This document shows, one piece after another, positions 16,851 to 24,845 of a stretch of DNA of 64,000 nt. The notes under the pieces were generated by a model. The model did not search any database, was not told the origin of the DNA, and saw only the letters and a list, made by a program, of their open reading frames with translations. The DNA is from Mobiluncus massiliensis (GTDB lineage Bacteria > Actinomycetota > Actinomycetes > Actinomycetales > Actinomycetaceae). The DNA is taken from contig NZ_OX458329.1 in assembly GCF_949769255.1 (NCBI RefSeq), forward strand, positions 186,001 to 250,000, written 5' to 3'. Each line of letters starts with the position of its first letter. The stretch's first letter is position 1. The position numbers and the translations under genes were made by a program.

Positions 16851-17537
16851 TCAATCCGGGTCATCCCAACTGGGCTTTACTACCTTATCGCAGCAACTCC
16901 AGTATGCAATACCACAGGAAGTCACTAGGCACATGACTAAGAGCGGCTTGTTCCAAAAGAGAAATGCACATTTACCGTTTGGGCATCTTGAAAGAGCGTT
17001 ACTAAGGCATTTGTTGTTCCATTTCGCGCATTGGGCTCCAAGAGGACTGGCATCGTCTATAAAACTATTAGAGGTTTCTGTAATTTGGGCTTGCCCATTT
17101 GCTGTTTTCATCGTGAATGTGCGAACTCCCAGAGATTTATTTGAGGTATCGGAATACCGCAGTGAAATAATAGTTTCCCATCCCTGGTTGAATACCAGCG
17201 AATTTACAACAATCCCGGAATTAAGATTTAGAATGTATCCTGATATGGGATTTGAGGTGTATTGTTCGACTTCTGTATCTCTTATACCTCGCATCGTGCG
17301 CAACGTGATGGCTTTTTCGTCATTGATTTCCCTACGGTTCATTGTTTGAATTGAGGATACCTGATAGTCGGCGTTAAAAGTATTTACGTCATTTTGGTTG
17401 TCTATCGCAGGCAGGGAATACGCGAAAGCGGACTGCGTAAACTGGGTGAATGCAATGAGCAGCGCTGATATCGCTAACAGCGGATATCTAACTACATTAA
17501 AACGACGATGTTTTTTAGTCAATTTGTGAGAGTCCAT
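16851..17537 (-). CDS. Secreted precursor with Cys-rich C-terminal domain, candidate bacteriocin
   Basis: A 228-residue protein with a Sec signal peptide (basic residues 8-18, hydrophobic core 19-33, likely cleavage after SAFA39). The middle part (about 40-165) is polar, Thr/Asn/Ser-rich and free of cysteine. All eight cysteines (170, 177, 185, 190, 203, 208, 215, 216) fall in the last 59 residues, which also hold a hydrophobic stretch and five Trp-containing positions. This layout resembles halocin C8-type precursors, where a long N-terminal part is followed by a compact disulfide-rich toxin. No motif proves kinship. AAAAGGAG stands directly before ATG 17537. The sequence is A+T-rich, and a small membrane protein follows. 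Confidence 0.7.
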   Translation of the reverse strand: MDSHKLTKKHRRFNVVRYPLLAISALLIAFTQFTQSAFAYSLPAIDNQNDVNTFNADYQVSSIQTMNRREINDEKAITLRTMRGIRDTEVEQYTSNPISGYILNLNSGIVVNSLVFNQGWETIISLRYSDTSNKSLGVRTFTMKTANGQAQITETSNSFIDDASPLGAQCAKWNNKCLSNALSRCPNGKCAFLFWNKPLLVMCLVTSCGIAYWSCCDKVVKPSWDDPD

Positions 17538-17627
17538 GATACTCCTTTTCGTAGGCCTTGATGTCTGAGGCTCGTTTGATGACCTCCTGCTTCACTCTGG
17601 CACCAGCTATGTCTCGCCACAAGAATC

Positions 17628-17641
17628 ATTTCAATTGAAAT
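17628..17641. promoter_or_regulatory. 14-bp perfect palindrome upstream of the candidate bacteriocin
   Basis: ATTTCAATTGAAAT is its own reverse complement and lies about 90 bp before the start codon on the minus strand. It is a plausible operator. No protein is assigned in 17538-17759. Confidence 0.4.
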
Positions 17642-17759
17642 ATTGCATTTTTTCACCGGGGACGAAATTCGCCCATTTTCTGGCAGATGCATGGTCAATC
17701 TTGACAAATTTAACTTAGCTAATCTCGTACTGTTCCTCTGCCTTTTTAGAGTATCAGTC

Positions 17760-18602
17760 CTAATCATGTGAGAAATGCATGGGCATAGCCGAGCCGAAGG
17801 GGTGGTCCTGTCGGAAGGCGCACAAGGGGCAGAGCTCGCCCGCAGTGGCGGGTAAACGGTTGTGGCACGAGGGGCAGACTTTCGTTTTCACCGCGGTCAG
17901 GGTTCGGGTGGCACCATCGTGGATTTCTGCCCAAGTGGGGTGGCCTTGTACCGACAGGGCGCGAGCCGGGCACAGTTTCAGGCAGGCACCGTCAGCTTCG
18001 CAGCGCGCTAGGTCTTGCGTGAGGGTCAGCAGATTGGCGTCCTCGGGGTCAGGCGTGAGGGACAAAGCCTGGTGTGGACACGCGGCGACGCATACTCCGC
18101 AAACGCTACATGTGCTGACCTGCAAGGTCCATGACGGCGGCGGGTCCGGCGGCGGCTCGCTCACCCCCAGCAGAGCAAAAGCCTGAGCGCTGCGTTCCTG
18201 CCAGTTGGCGTTCAAGTCCAGGGCGCACGTGGTGGATAGCCCTAAGAATGACCGGCGAGACACCCCGAGACGCGAAACTTCGAGCCATTTTCCGGCAAAC
18301 CTGCCCTGGTGCGGTTCTTCCCACAGGCGTAAGCGGCCGGGAAAAACCTCCTCGCCGAGCCGCAGCAGCCGACGCAAGCCCCCGTCCCTGGAACACGGCA
18401 CGAAAGCAATACGCCCCACACCCAGTGCCAGAATCTGCGCGAGCGAGCCCAAAGGCGCCTCGCCCCAGCAGGCATCGTAATGCAGCGCGCACGCCCGGCG
18501 GGGCACACGCGGCCGGGGGCTGTGGTCGCACGCCAGAATGAGGGTTTCGGGAACTTCCCCCGCGCTCAAGAAGCGCAGCAGTTCGCGCAGGGAGTCTTTC
18601 AT
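17760..18602 (-). CDS. 4Fe-4S ferredoxin-type protein of the dms operon
   Basis: A 280-residue cytoplasmic protein with no signal peptide. The N-terminal half (about 1-120) has scattered cysteines and a pattern faintly like MvhD/FlpD-type delta subunits. Residues about 164-220 hold two Fe-S motifs: CSVCGVCVAACP and the degenerate CEADGACLKLCP. The end carries a zinc-ribbon-like pair, CPSCHNR and CPLC. The start ATG overlaps the stop of the TorD-like gene (ATGA), so translation is coupled. It is the last gene of the dms operon and is likely an electron carrier or maturation factor for the reductase. This is inference; it is not a standard DmsABC component. Confidence 0.75.
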   Translation of the reverse strand: MKDSLRELLRFLSAGEVPETLILACDHSPRPRVPRRACALHYDACWGEAPLGSLAQILALGVGRIAFVPCSRDGGLRRLLRLGEEVFPGRLRLWEEPHQGRFAGKWLEVSRLGVSRRSFLGLSTTCALDLNANWQERSAQAFALLGVSEPPPDPPPSWTLQVSTCSVCGVCVAACPHQALSLTPDPEDANLLTLTQDLARCEADGACLKLCPARALSVQGHPTWAEIHDGATRTLTAVKTKVCPSCHNRLPATAGELCPLCAFRQDHPFGSAMPMHFSHD

Positions 18603-19504
18603 CGGGTGGGGTTTTCCGAAGCGTGGTCGCCGGGGTTTCCGGGTTCGCTAAGTTTGCCAGACTTGCCGGTCAGGGGAGCGGCAGCGCTCGCGGTTTCACG
18701 AGTTTCCCCCGGCACTCCCGGGTCGCCGAACTTGCCCGCCGCAACTCCCTTGTGAGCAGCCGTAATGCCCCGGTAGGGAGCGGCGAACCCCGACACCACG
18801 TCCGTACAGGGAACCAGACCCTGGCTCGACAGAGTCACGCACCAAGACGCGAAAGTGGCGTAGCTCAGGGCCTCCACCCCTTGCATCCAGGCGGTTTGAG
18901 ACTGCGCCTCGGCCTCGCGCAAAGTCGCGGGAACCCACCGCAAGGGGTGTTCGGCCGTGAAAGCCGCCACGATGTCGCGCACGCGGGTGTAATCCTCCAT
19001 CCGGTCCTGTTCCAGCGCCGTCATCATTTGCTGGCAGCCCTGAGACAGAAAGGCGAACTCCAGCCCGAGGTGGTCGTCCGGTTCGGTGTGCAGCCGGGGA
19101 GCCTGCAAACCCAGCCGAGAGTAGTACATCCGGACTTGAATCGTCTCGGTATCGAAAACCAGTTGCTCCTCGCCAACATGAACCGACTCGAAAGGCGAAA
19201 CTCGGGCATGGGCCGAAACCCCGTAGAGGAAATCCTGATCCATGCGAATCGTCTCATCGTCCTCGTGGCTCTCCCAAGAACGTTGCAGCAGGTCAATGCC
19301 GCGGGTGTGGGCGGCGTGGGCGTCCGTCTCGAGGTCAGCCAGCTCCGGGAGGGGGGACGGTTCGCACCAAAAAGGCCAGTCCGAGAGTTGCGAGTAAATG
19401 TCGCGGCGGGTGCCCTCGGTGGCGTGGCCCAGGTGTAGACGGCCCAGGACCAAAAAAGACGCCGCGAAAGCATCGAGATAGGGAGCGTCAACGCGCTGAC
19501 TCAT
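18599..19504 (-). CDS. TorD/DmsD-family molybdoenzyme chaperone
   Basis: A 301-residue member of the TorD family, which binds the Tat signal of a molybdoenzyme and helps insert the cofactor before export. The all-helical pattern and the EPDDHLGLEFAFL motif identify it. The first 240 or so residues match the family's usual length of about 200-230; the rest is a Gly/Pro/Ser/Glu-rich tail that looks disordered. It sits behind the anchor-subunit gene, separated by an 11-bp hairpin, and overlaps the ferredoxin gene by 4 nt. Confidence 0.87.
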   Translation of the reverse strand: MSQRVDAPYLDAFAASFLVLGRLHLGHATEGTRRDIYSQLSDWPFWCEPSPLPELADLETDAHAAHTRGIDLLQRSWESHEDDETIRMDQDFLYGVSAHARVSPFESVHVGEEQLVFDTETIQVRMYYSRLGLQAPRLHTEPDDHLGLEFAFLSQGCQQMMTALEQDRMEDYTRVRDIVAAFTAEHPLRWVPATLREAEAQSQTAWMQGVEALSYATFASWCVTLSSQGLVPCTDVVSGFAAPYRGITAAHKGVAAGKFGDPGVPGETRETASAAAPLTGKSGKLSEPGNPGDHASENPTR

Positions 19505-19529
19505 GGGTATCTTCCTTCTGTCATAAAGC

Positions 19530-19558
19530 GTGGCTCCCGGTTATACGCCGGGAGCCAC
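19530..19558 (-). promoter_or_regulatory. Strong intra-operon hairpin between dmsC and torD-like genes
   Basis: A perfect 11-bp stem (19530-19540 with 19548-19558) with a 7-nt loop lies between the genes. No T run follows on the minus strand, so it more likely sets mRNA stability or partial read-through than full termination. Confidence 0.6.
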
Positions 19559-19580
19559 CGAGTTGTCTCTAGGACCCCGG

Positions 19581-20564
19581 TTAGGGTGCGATAACGTTTT
19601 GCACTGTATTCAAGCCTACATGCCACAAGCCCTCGTAGTGGACGGCACGGCCCATGAGTTCGCTGATGAACGCCAGCAGCAACGAACCGCACAACAACGC
19701 CGTCAGGGTGGTCGTGGGCTGCGAATGCAAACGAATCTGAGTGAACGCAAATACGCCAGCGCCGATGACGGCGAGACCCAGCAGAATCAGGCGGCAGGTC
19801 AGGAAACCACCCGAGATGACGTCAGCGACTTGTGCCGCCGCCCCGCCCTGCTGATGCAGACCCAAAAGGTAAGCCGGGTAGGTAATCATGATGACGATGC
19901 CGCTGGCCGCCCCCACAATGGTGAGGATTTGCATAGCGGAATGCACCAGCGACTTCAGGTCGTCGTCAATCTGGCCCACCGCGAGACGCGAACGCCATCC
20001 CTTTGCCTCGGGTAGTTCGGTCGCGGACAGTGCCTTTTTCCACACCAGCAGCAGACTCAGCGCCACCGCGAGCGGACCGGTCAACAGAGCCGAAGCAAAG
20101 AAGAACACGGGAACCGCGGGGGTGTGCCACGCCGGAATCGTCCGCAGCGAGCAGTACACTCCGCTCATCGAGACCAGCAGAGCCAGCCCGCTCAAGGCGG
20201 TGAGGACCGCCAGCACATCGCGGACAGTACGGCCCAGCCACTTATTCCACTGGCACAGGGCGAAAACGAAGCCGAAACCGCCGAACAGCACCCCGCTCAA
20301 CAGTTCGCGGCTGAGCCACGAGGAACCGACGTGCATCAGGGTGAACGGGGCGTGGAACGGGTCGTTCAGGTGGAAAAATGCCGCGAAGAAACCGAGAATC
20401 AGCAGCGGTCCAACCGCGAACAGAGACGTGTCGGTCACCCGGTCTATGGCTTCACCAGGCAGTTTGCGGAGACGTCCCAGCAGCTGGACGAGCCCCAGAG
20501 CCCAAAAAGCCCCGACTGCCATCTGGGCGATGACGGTAAACAGAATCATAGGGAGTTCTTCCAT
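19581..20564 (-). CDS. dmsC: DMSO reductase membrane anchor subunit
   Basis: A 327-residue polytopic protein of the DmsC family, with about eight membrane helices. It oxidises menaquinol in the membrane and passes electrons to the DmsB Fe-S subunit. The N-terminal ILFTVIAQMAVGAFWALG is characteristic, and the helices are spread over the full length. ATG 20564 has GAAGGAG at a suitable distance and lies 2 nt after the dmsB stop codon, so translation is coupled. Earlier in-frame starts fall inside dmsB. Confidence 0.9.
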   Translation of the reverse strand: MEELPMILFTVIAQMAVGAFWALGLVQLLGRLRKLPGEAIDRVTDTSLFAVGPLLILGFFAAFFHLNDPFHAPFTLMHVGSSWLSRELLSGVLFGGFGFVFALCQWNKWLGRTVRDVLAVLTALSGLALLVSMSGVYCSLRTIPAWHTPAVPVFFFASALLTGPLAVALSLLLVWKKALSATELPEAKGWRSRLAVGQIDDDLKSLVHSAMQILTIVGAASGIVIMITYPAYLLGLHQQGGAAAQVADVISGGFLTCRLILLGLAVIGAGVFAFTQIRLHSQPTTTLTALLCGSLLLAFISELMGRAVHYEGLWHVGLNTVQNVIAP

Positions 20565-20566
20565 TT

Positions 20567-21205
20567 TCAGATCTCCTTCGGGTTGGTGATTTCGCCGGTG
20601 GGTTGATCCCACGGTTCCGCGTCCCGGTGCGCTTCGATGACCAGGTGCGGATCCGTCAAAGACGGGTCGGGCAGGGGAGCGATCCCGTTGAGGTCGCCGT
20701 GTTTCTTACGGAGTTCCTCGATGGGACCCCATTCCAAAGCGCGCGAGGGGCAGGCCGCGACACAGGCCGGGTCTTTACCCTCCGAGCGGTAGTCGTAGCA
20801 CAGGTCGCACTTCGACATGTGTCCGGTTTCCGGGTTGAGCTGAGGTGCGCCGTAGGGGCAAGCCCACTGGCAGTAACGGCAGCCCACGCACTTAGATTCG
20901 TCCACGTACACGGTTCCGTCCTCGCGGCGACTCATCGCGGTAGTGGGGCAAACCTCCATGCAAATCGGGTTTTCGCAGTGGTTGCAAGAGATGGAAACGT
21001 AGTAGGCAAACACTTTCGGTTGGAAGGTGTTGCCTTGGACTTTCCAGGTCCCTCCGGAGTATTCCGCGACTTTGCGCCAGTGCACGCCCAGCGGCAGGTC
21101 GTGTTTGTCGATACAGGCGATCTGGCAGGCTTTGCAGCCGTTGCAGCGGGTCTGATTGAAATAGAACCCGTACTTGGCGCCAGCTTTAGTGAAGTCTTCA
21201 GCCAT
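20567..21205 (-). CDS. dmsB: DMSO reductase iron-sulfur subunit
   Basis: A 212-residue electron-transfer subunit with four cysteine clusters, each expected to bind a [4Fe-4S] centre: CNGCKACQIAC, CNHCENPICMEVC, CVGCRYCQWAC and CDLC...CVAAC. It carries electrons from the DmsC anchor to the DmsA molybdenum site. It has no signal peptide of its own, and in the family it is exported with DmsA. TTAGGAGG precedes ATG 21205, 11 nt after the dmsA stop. Confidence 0.95.
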   Translation of the reverse strand: MAEDFTKAGAKYGFYFNQTRCNGCKACQIACIDKHDLPLGVHWRKVAEYSGGTWKVQGNTFQPKVFAYYVSISCNHCENPICMEVCPTTAMSRREDGTVYVDESKCVGCRYCQWACPYGAPQLNPETGHMSKCDLCYDYRSEGKDPACVAACPSRALEWGPIEELRKKHGDLNGIAPLPDPSLTDPHLVIEAHRDAEPWDQPTGEITNPKEI

Positions 21206-21216
21206 GATGTATCCTC

Positions 21217-23760
21217 CTAAGCCTTCTCAATTTCCACGGTGATGGTATGGACCGCGTTGCCGTGCGCCAAGGGCGAGGGGTGCAGCGAGGACAAAGTGTT
21301 GGTGTTTCCGCCGATGTCCACCGGAATATCCTGGTTAGCTCCAGCCGGGGGCTTCACCTCGGAGGCCTCGACCGGGTGATACCAGGCGCCCTGGGGCAGG
21401 GAAACGACTCCGGGAGCAATGCGGGGAGTGACTTTCGCTTCAATCCTCACGGTACCGCGGTCGTTGTAGGCAAACACCAGGTCACCGTTCTTAATCCCGC
21501 GAGCCTTGGCATCAATCGGGTTAATCCAGATGGTTTGCAGGTGAGCCTCCCGCAGCCAGTCCACGTTTCCGTAGGTCGAGTGAGTCCGACCTTTGAAGTG
21601 GTGGCCGATGCATTGCAGCGGGTACTTGCTGTCTTTGGTCGAGGCCGGGCCGTCCCAAGTTTCTACGTATTCGGGCAGCGGCACCAGCCGGTCGCCCTCG
21701 GCCTTTTCCCGGAAATCATCGAAGGTCCACTTGGTAGCCATCTGTTCGATGCGTTGGGAATAGATTTCGATCTTTCCGCTGGGGGTGGGCAGGGGGTTGG
21801 CCTGCGGGTCCGTGCGGAAGTCCTCCATTGATACGATGGGCCCATCGTTGCGACGGTAGACGCCCATCTTTTTCCATTCCTCAAAGGTAGGCAGCTCGGG
21901 GTCGTCCTCACGAGCGGTGTCAATCGCCTCTTTCAGCCAGCCCTCACGAGTCTTGCCTTCGGTGAACTCGTCCTTTACGCCCAGGCGCTCGGCTAGCTCG
22001 GTGCAAATCGTGTAGACGTCCTTGCACTGATACAGAGGTTTGATGGCTTGCGAGGAAACAATTCCGTATGCCATCGGAGCGCCGTTCTCACCTTCGTGGA
22101 AGTCGGTTTCCTCAGCGGCAGAAGTCCCCGGTAGGACGTAATCGGCGTAACGGCAGGACACCGTCATCTGAATGTCACAATCGACGATGAGTTCGCACTT
22201 GGATTCGTCCTGGAGGATTTTCACGGAAGCGGCGTTTTCCCCAGTCTGGTTGACCAGCGAGTTCCCGCCGTATTGCCACACCATCTTAATGGGGACTTCC
22301 AGCTTCGTGTTGGTGGGAGTGCCGTTGTCGTCGACCGGGACTTTAAAGTTACGCACGCCCAATTCGGGTTTTTCCATGACACCCGAGTTGAAAGTGTCCA
22401 TCTTTTCGCCGTGGTCAATCGCGTCCAGCCACGAGAACACCGAGATAATCTTCATCGATGGGTTCGGTTTCGAGGCGGTCAGGATTTTGCCCACCCCAAT
22501 GCCGGGTGAGGATTCCCGAGCGCCGTTGCCGCCACCGGGGATACCCACGTTGCCGGTCACGCAGGCCAGCAGGAAGATAGCGCGCGAAGCGTTCTCCCCG
22601 TTGGCGTGGCGTTGCGGGCCCCAGCCCTGGGTAATCGCGCAGGGTTTCGCGGTGGCAATCTCACGAGCCAGCTGGCGGATGGTTTGCTCCGGCACGCCGG
22701 TGATTTCACTGGCCCACTTGGGGGTTTTCTCAATGCCGTCCTTCTTGCCCTCGATGTAGGCGCGGTAGGACGCGTTCGCGGGAGCACCGGGCGGCATGTG
22801 GGCTTCATCGAAGCCGACGCAATAGGTGTCCAAGAAGTCCTGGTCGTGCAGGTTTTCCTGGAGCATGACGTGAATCATGCCCGCAATGAGAGCCGCGTCC
22901 GTCCCCGGACGCAACGCCACCCACTCGTCCGCCAAGTCAACGGCAGTCTCGGAATAGCGCGGGTCAATAATGATGGTGCGCACCCCGGAGGCCTTCTTGG
23001 TTTCAATAGTGGTGAAGGTCAGCCCGCCCCCGCTCATACGGGTTTCCAGCGGGTTGTTACCAAACATGACCTGCAGCTTCGAGCGGGCCGCGTCATCCAG
23101 CGAGTTCGATCCGAACCAAGTTCCGTAAAAGTACGGGTAGGCGGTGGTGATTTCCGTCGTGGAGTAATCAGAATAGTGATCCAGGTAGCCGCCCCAGCAG
23201 TTCATCAGGCGCGCAAAAGCGGAAACGTCCGGAGGCCACGAAGTCGACACGATAGATCCGAGGGTGCCGGTGCCGTAGTTAATGTAAATCGCCTCGTTGC
23301 CGTACTTGGACTTGAGTTCCTTCATCTTCTGGGCGATTTCGTCCAGGGCTTGTTCCCAGCTGATTTCCACCCATTCGCCGGCACCGCGTTTCGTGCCGGG
23401 CTTGCGCTTCAGCGGCTTCTTTAGCCGGTCAGGATTGTAAATCCGATGCCGGATGGAGCGGCCGCGGACGCAAGCGCGCACGGATTGCGAGCCGAGTTCG
23501 TTGGTGCCGGTGTCGTCAGGCAGAACCCGCACGACCCGACCGTTCTTGACCTGCAGCTGTAGTGGGCAGCGTGAACCACAGTTCACGGTACAAGCCGACC
23601 ACACCAGCTTGGTGTCGTCAGGTGCAGCGGCGTGGGCTGCCGAAGAGCCCGGAAGCGAGCCTTCCATGCTCAGCAAGGTTGCGGTTCCAGCAGCCACACC
23701 GGACCATTGTAAAAATGACCGCCGGGAAATTCCCGAGGTGTTTTCGCTCTGATGTGCCAT
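21217..23760 (-). CDS. dmsA: DMSO reductase-type molybdopterin catalytic subunit, Tat-exported
   Basis: An 847-residue bis-MGD molybdoenzyme. A twin-arginine signal (SRRSFLQWSG, residues 12-21) with a hydrophobic stretch and AHAA ending marks Tat export. An N-terminal Cys motif (CTVNCGSRC and a later CVRG) binds a [4Fe-4S] cluster. Typical molybdopterin segments include NPLETRMSGG, CVTGNVGIPGGGNG and the C-terminal dinucleotide-binding domain with LPQGAWYHP. The likely substrate is DMSO or a related S- or N-oxide; sequence alone does not decide it. ATG 23760 has AAAAGGA upstream. A longer frame to 23892 overlaps the promoter. It heads the five-gene operon. Confidence 0.94.
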   Translation of the reverse strand: MAHQSENTSGISRRSFLQWSGVAAGTATLLSMEGSLPGSSAAHAAAPDDTKLVWSACTVNCGSRCPLQLQVKNGRVVRVLPDDTGTNELGSQSVRACVRGRSIRHRIYNPDRLKKPLKRKPGTKRGAGEWVEISWEQALDEIAQKMKELKSKYGNEAIYINYGTGTLGSIVSTSWPPDVSAFARLMNCWGGYLDHYSDYSTTEITTAYPYFYGTWFGSNSLDDAARSKLQVMFGNNPLETRMSGGGLTFTTIETKKASGVRTIIIDPRYSETAVDLADEWVALRPGTDAALIAGMIHVMLQENLHDQDFLDTYCVGFDEAHMPPGAPANASYRAYIEGKKDGIEKTPKWASEITGVPEQTIRQLAREIATAKPCAITQGWGPQRHANGENASRAIFLLACVTGNVGIPGGGNGARESSPGIGVGKILTASKPNPSMKIISVFSWLDAIDHGEKMDTFNSGVMEKPELGVRNFKVPVDDNGTPTNTKLEVPIKMVWQYGGNSLVNQTGENAASVKILQDESKCELIVDCDIQMTVSCRYADYVLPGTSAAEETDFHEGENGAPMAYGIVSSQAIKPLYQCKDVYTICTELAERLGVKDEFTEGKTREGWLKEAIDTAREDDPELPTFEEWKKMGVYRRNDGPIVSMEDFRTDPQANPLPTPSGKIEIYSQRIEQMATKWTFDDFREKAEGDRLVPLPEYVETWDGPASTKDSKYPLQCIGHHFKGRTHSTYGNVDWLREAHLQTIWINPIDAKARGIKNGDLVFAYNDRGTVRIEAKVTPRIAPGVVSLPQGAWYHPVEASEVKPPAGANQDIPVDIGGNTNTLSSLHPSPLAHGNAVHTITVEIEKA

Positions 23761-23809
23761 ATGTGTTCCTTTTCCGGAGTTGAAACGAAGCCGCTTTGCT
23801 TCTGGATTT

Positions 23810-23838
23810 ATATTACACGCTATTGGACACGTGTTCAA
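23810..23838 (-). promoter_or_regulatory. Near-consensus promoter of the dms operon
   Basis: On the minus strand, TTGAAC (23838-23833), 17 bp, TAATAT (23815-23810). Transcription would begin about 43 nt before dmsA. The -35 box lies within the palindrome at 23822-23839. Confidence 0.75.
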
Positions 23839-23839
23839 T
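23822..23839. promoter_or_regulatory. 18-bp palindromic operator candidate over the dms -35 box
   Basis: ATTGGACACGTGTTCAAT is palindromic apart from one base pair. It lies between dmsA and the divergent TetR-type gene and covers the -35 box, so it is the obvious binding site for that regulator. Confidence 0.65.
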
Positions 23840-23901
23840 AAGATGTTGCGTAATTCTTTTTTCTGTTTCGGTCTGCCTGCCGGTTGTGTCACAATAAACT
23901 C

Positions 23902-24588
23902 GTGGCAAGAAACGAGCCTTTGAGCTTTCCAACCGGCAAAGTGGTGATGGATCCGCGCTATGCCCGCGCGCGTGTCAACCTCAATGAAGCCATTTTGCGG
24001 CTGTGCGCCACCCGGGCTCCCGAGGACGTGTCAGTGTCGGAACTGACAAAAGCAGCGGGTGTGTCCCGGGGCACGTTTTATGCCCACGCCTCGAGTCCCG
24101 CCGAACTGTTGGCCAAATGTTTGTTGGCGGAAATTCACGAATTCTTCCCTGCGATTGGCCAGCTACTCAGCGACAGCCGGGAAAACTACCTGCTGCGCTG
24201 GCGCCAGATTTATATCGAACTGCTGGAACACATCGCCAGTCACGCCGAAGTCTATGAGCATATTTTCCTTGAGGTGCCTTCATCGGGGACGCGCGGCTAT
24301 TTCAGCGATTATTTTCACCAATATCTGCGGCGCTACGTTCAGGATTACGTGACCTATTCCGGGGACGATAACGGCGACCTGTGGGTTTCCATGGCTGCTG
24401 AACAGCAGGTGCAAAACACGTTTGTAATTATTCGTTCCTGGCTGCAAGACGGCATGAAAACCAGCCCGGAAGTCGCCATTAACACGTTCATGAGTCTGGC
24501 GGCGCCCTGGCAGTTCACCAAGTTCGACCAGCCCGGATTCACTCTGAACCGCCGCCGCCACGCCATCGAACAACTCCTACGTCCCTAG
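23902..24588 (+). CDS. TetR/AcrR-family transcriptional regulator
   Basis: A 228-residue regulator. The N-terminal helix-turn-helix domain (about residues 20-70) contains VSVSELTKAAGVSRGTFYAH, the normal TetR recognition region. The all-helical remainder would bind a ligand and dimerise. It is divergent from dmsA, with a palindrome in the 141-bp gap, so it probably represses the dms operon and itself; the ligand is unknown. GTG 23902 is chosen as the first start that leaves the shared promoter free; ATG 23947 is an alternative. Confidence 0.87.
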   Translation: MARNEPLSFPTGKVVMDPRYARARVNLNEAILRLCATRAPEDVSVSELTKAAGVSRGTFYAHASSPAELLAKCLLAEIHEFFPAIGQLLSDSRENYLLRWRQIYIELLEHIASHAEVYEHIFLEVPSSGTRGYFSDYFHQYLRRYVQDYVTYSGDDNGDLWVSMAAEQQVQNTFVIIRSWLQDGMKTSPEVAINTFMSLAAPWQFTKFDQPGFTLNRRRHAIEQLLRP

Positions 24589-24615
24589 TGCGCTCGCGAG
24601 GTTACGAGGTGTTTG

Positions 24616-24739
24616 CACGAGTGACCGATTTCAAAACGTATCAGGGTATTCTTCAGCCATCAGTTTGATAAACCTGCAGGTAATAGCGATTTGGCTTTCG
24701 CTGAGATTGCTTTCGGTAAGGTGAAATCGGTCGTTCGTG
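24616..24739. repeat. 124-bp element with inverted ends, copy B
   Basis: The left end CACGAGTGACCGATTTCA (from 24616) and the reverse complement of the right end, CACGAACGACCGATTTCA (to 24739), differ at two positions. The same ends bound the 125-bp element at 11476-11600. It lies between the TetR gene and the rplJ promoter and encodes nothing recognisable. Confidence 0.65.
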
Positions 24740-24810
24740 TCAGGCACTTCCAACGAACCAAGAAACCTGGGACTCTGCCTGACTGCAGGTTCATGTTTAG
24801 ATACCGCGAT

Positions 24811-24839
24811 TTGGCTCCAGGCGGCCAATGTGCTAATCT
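24811..24839 (+). promoter_or_regulatory. Promoter of rplJ-rplL
   Basis: TTGGCT (24811-24816), 17 bp, TAATCT (24834-24839). The resulting leader is about 210 nt long. Confidence 0.6.
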
Positions 24840-24845
24840 ATACGA

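Noticed and set aside
17519-17767. 82-residue minus-strand frame upstream of the candidate bacteriocin
   Set aside because: It overlaps the bacteriocin start, has no hydrophobic or family signature and no convincing ribosome-binding site. The stretch is better read as a promoter region.
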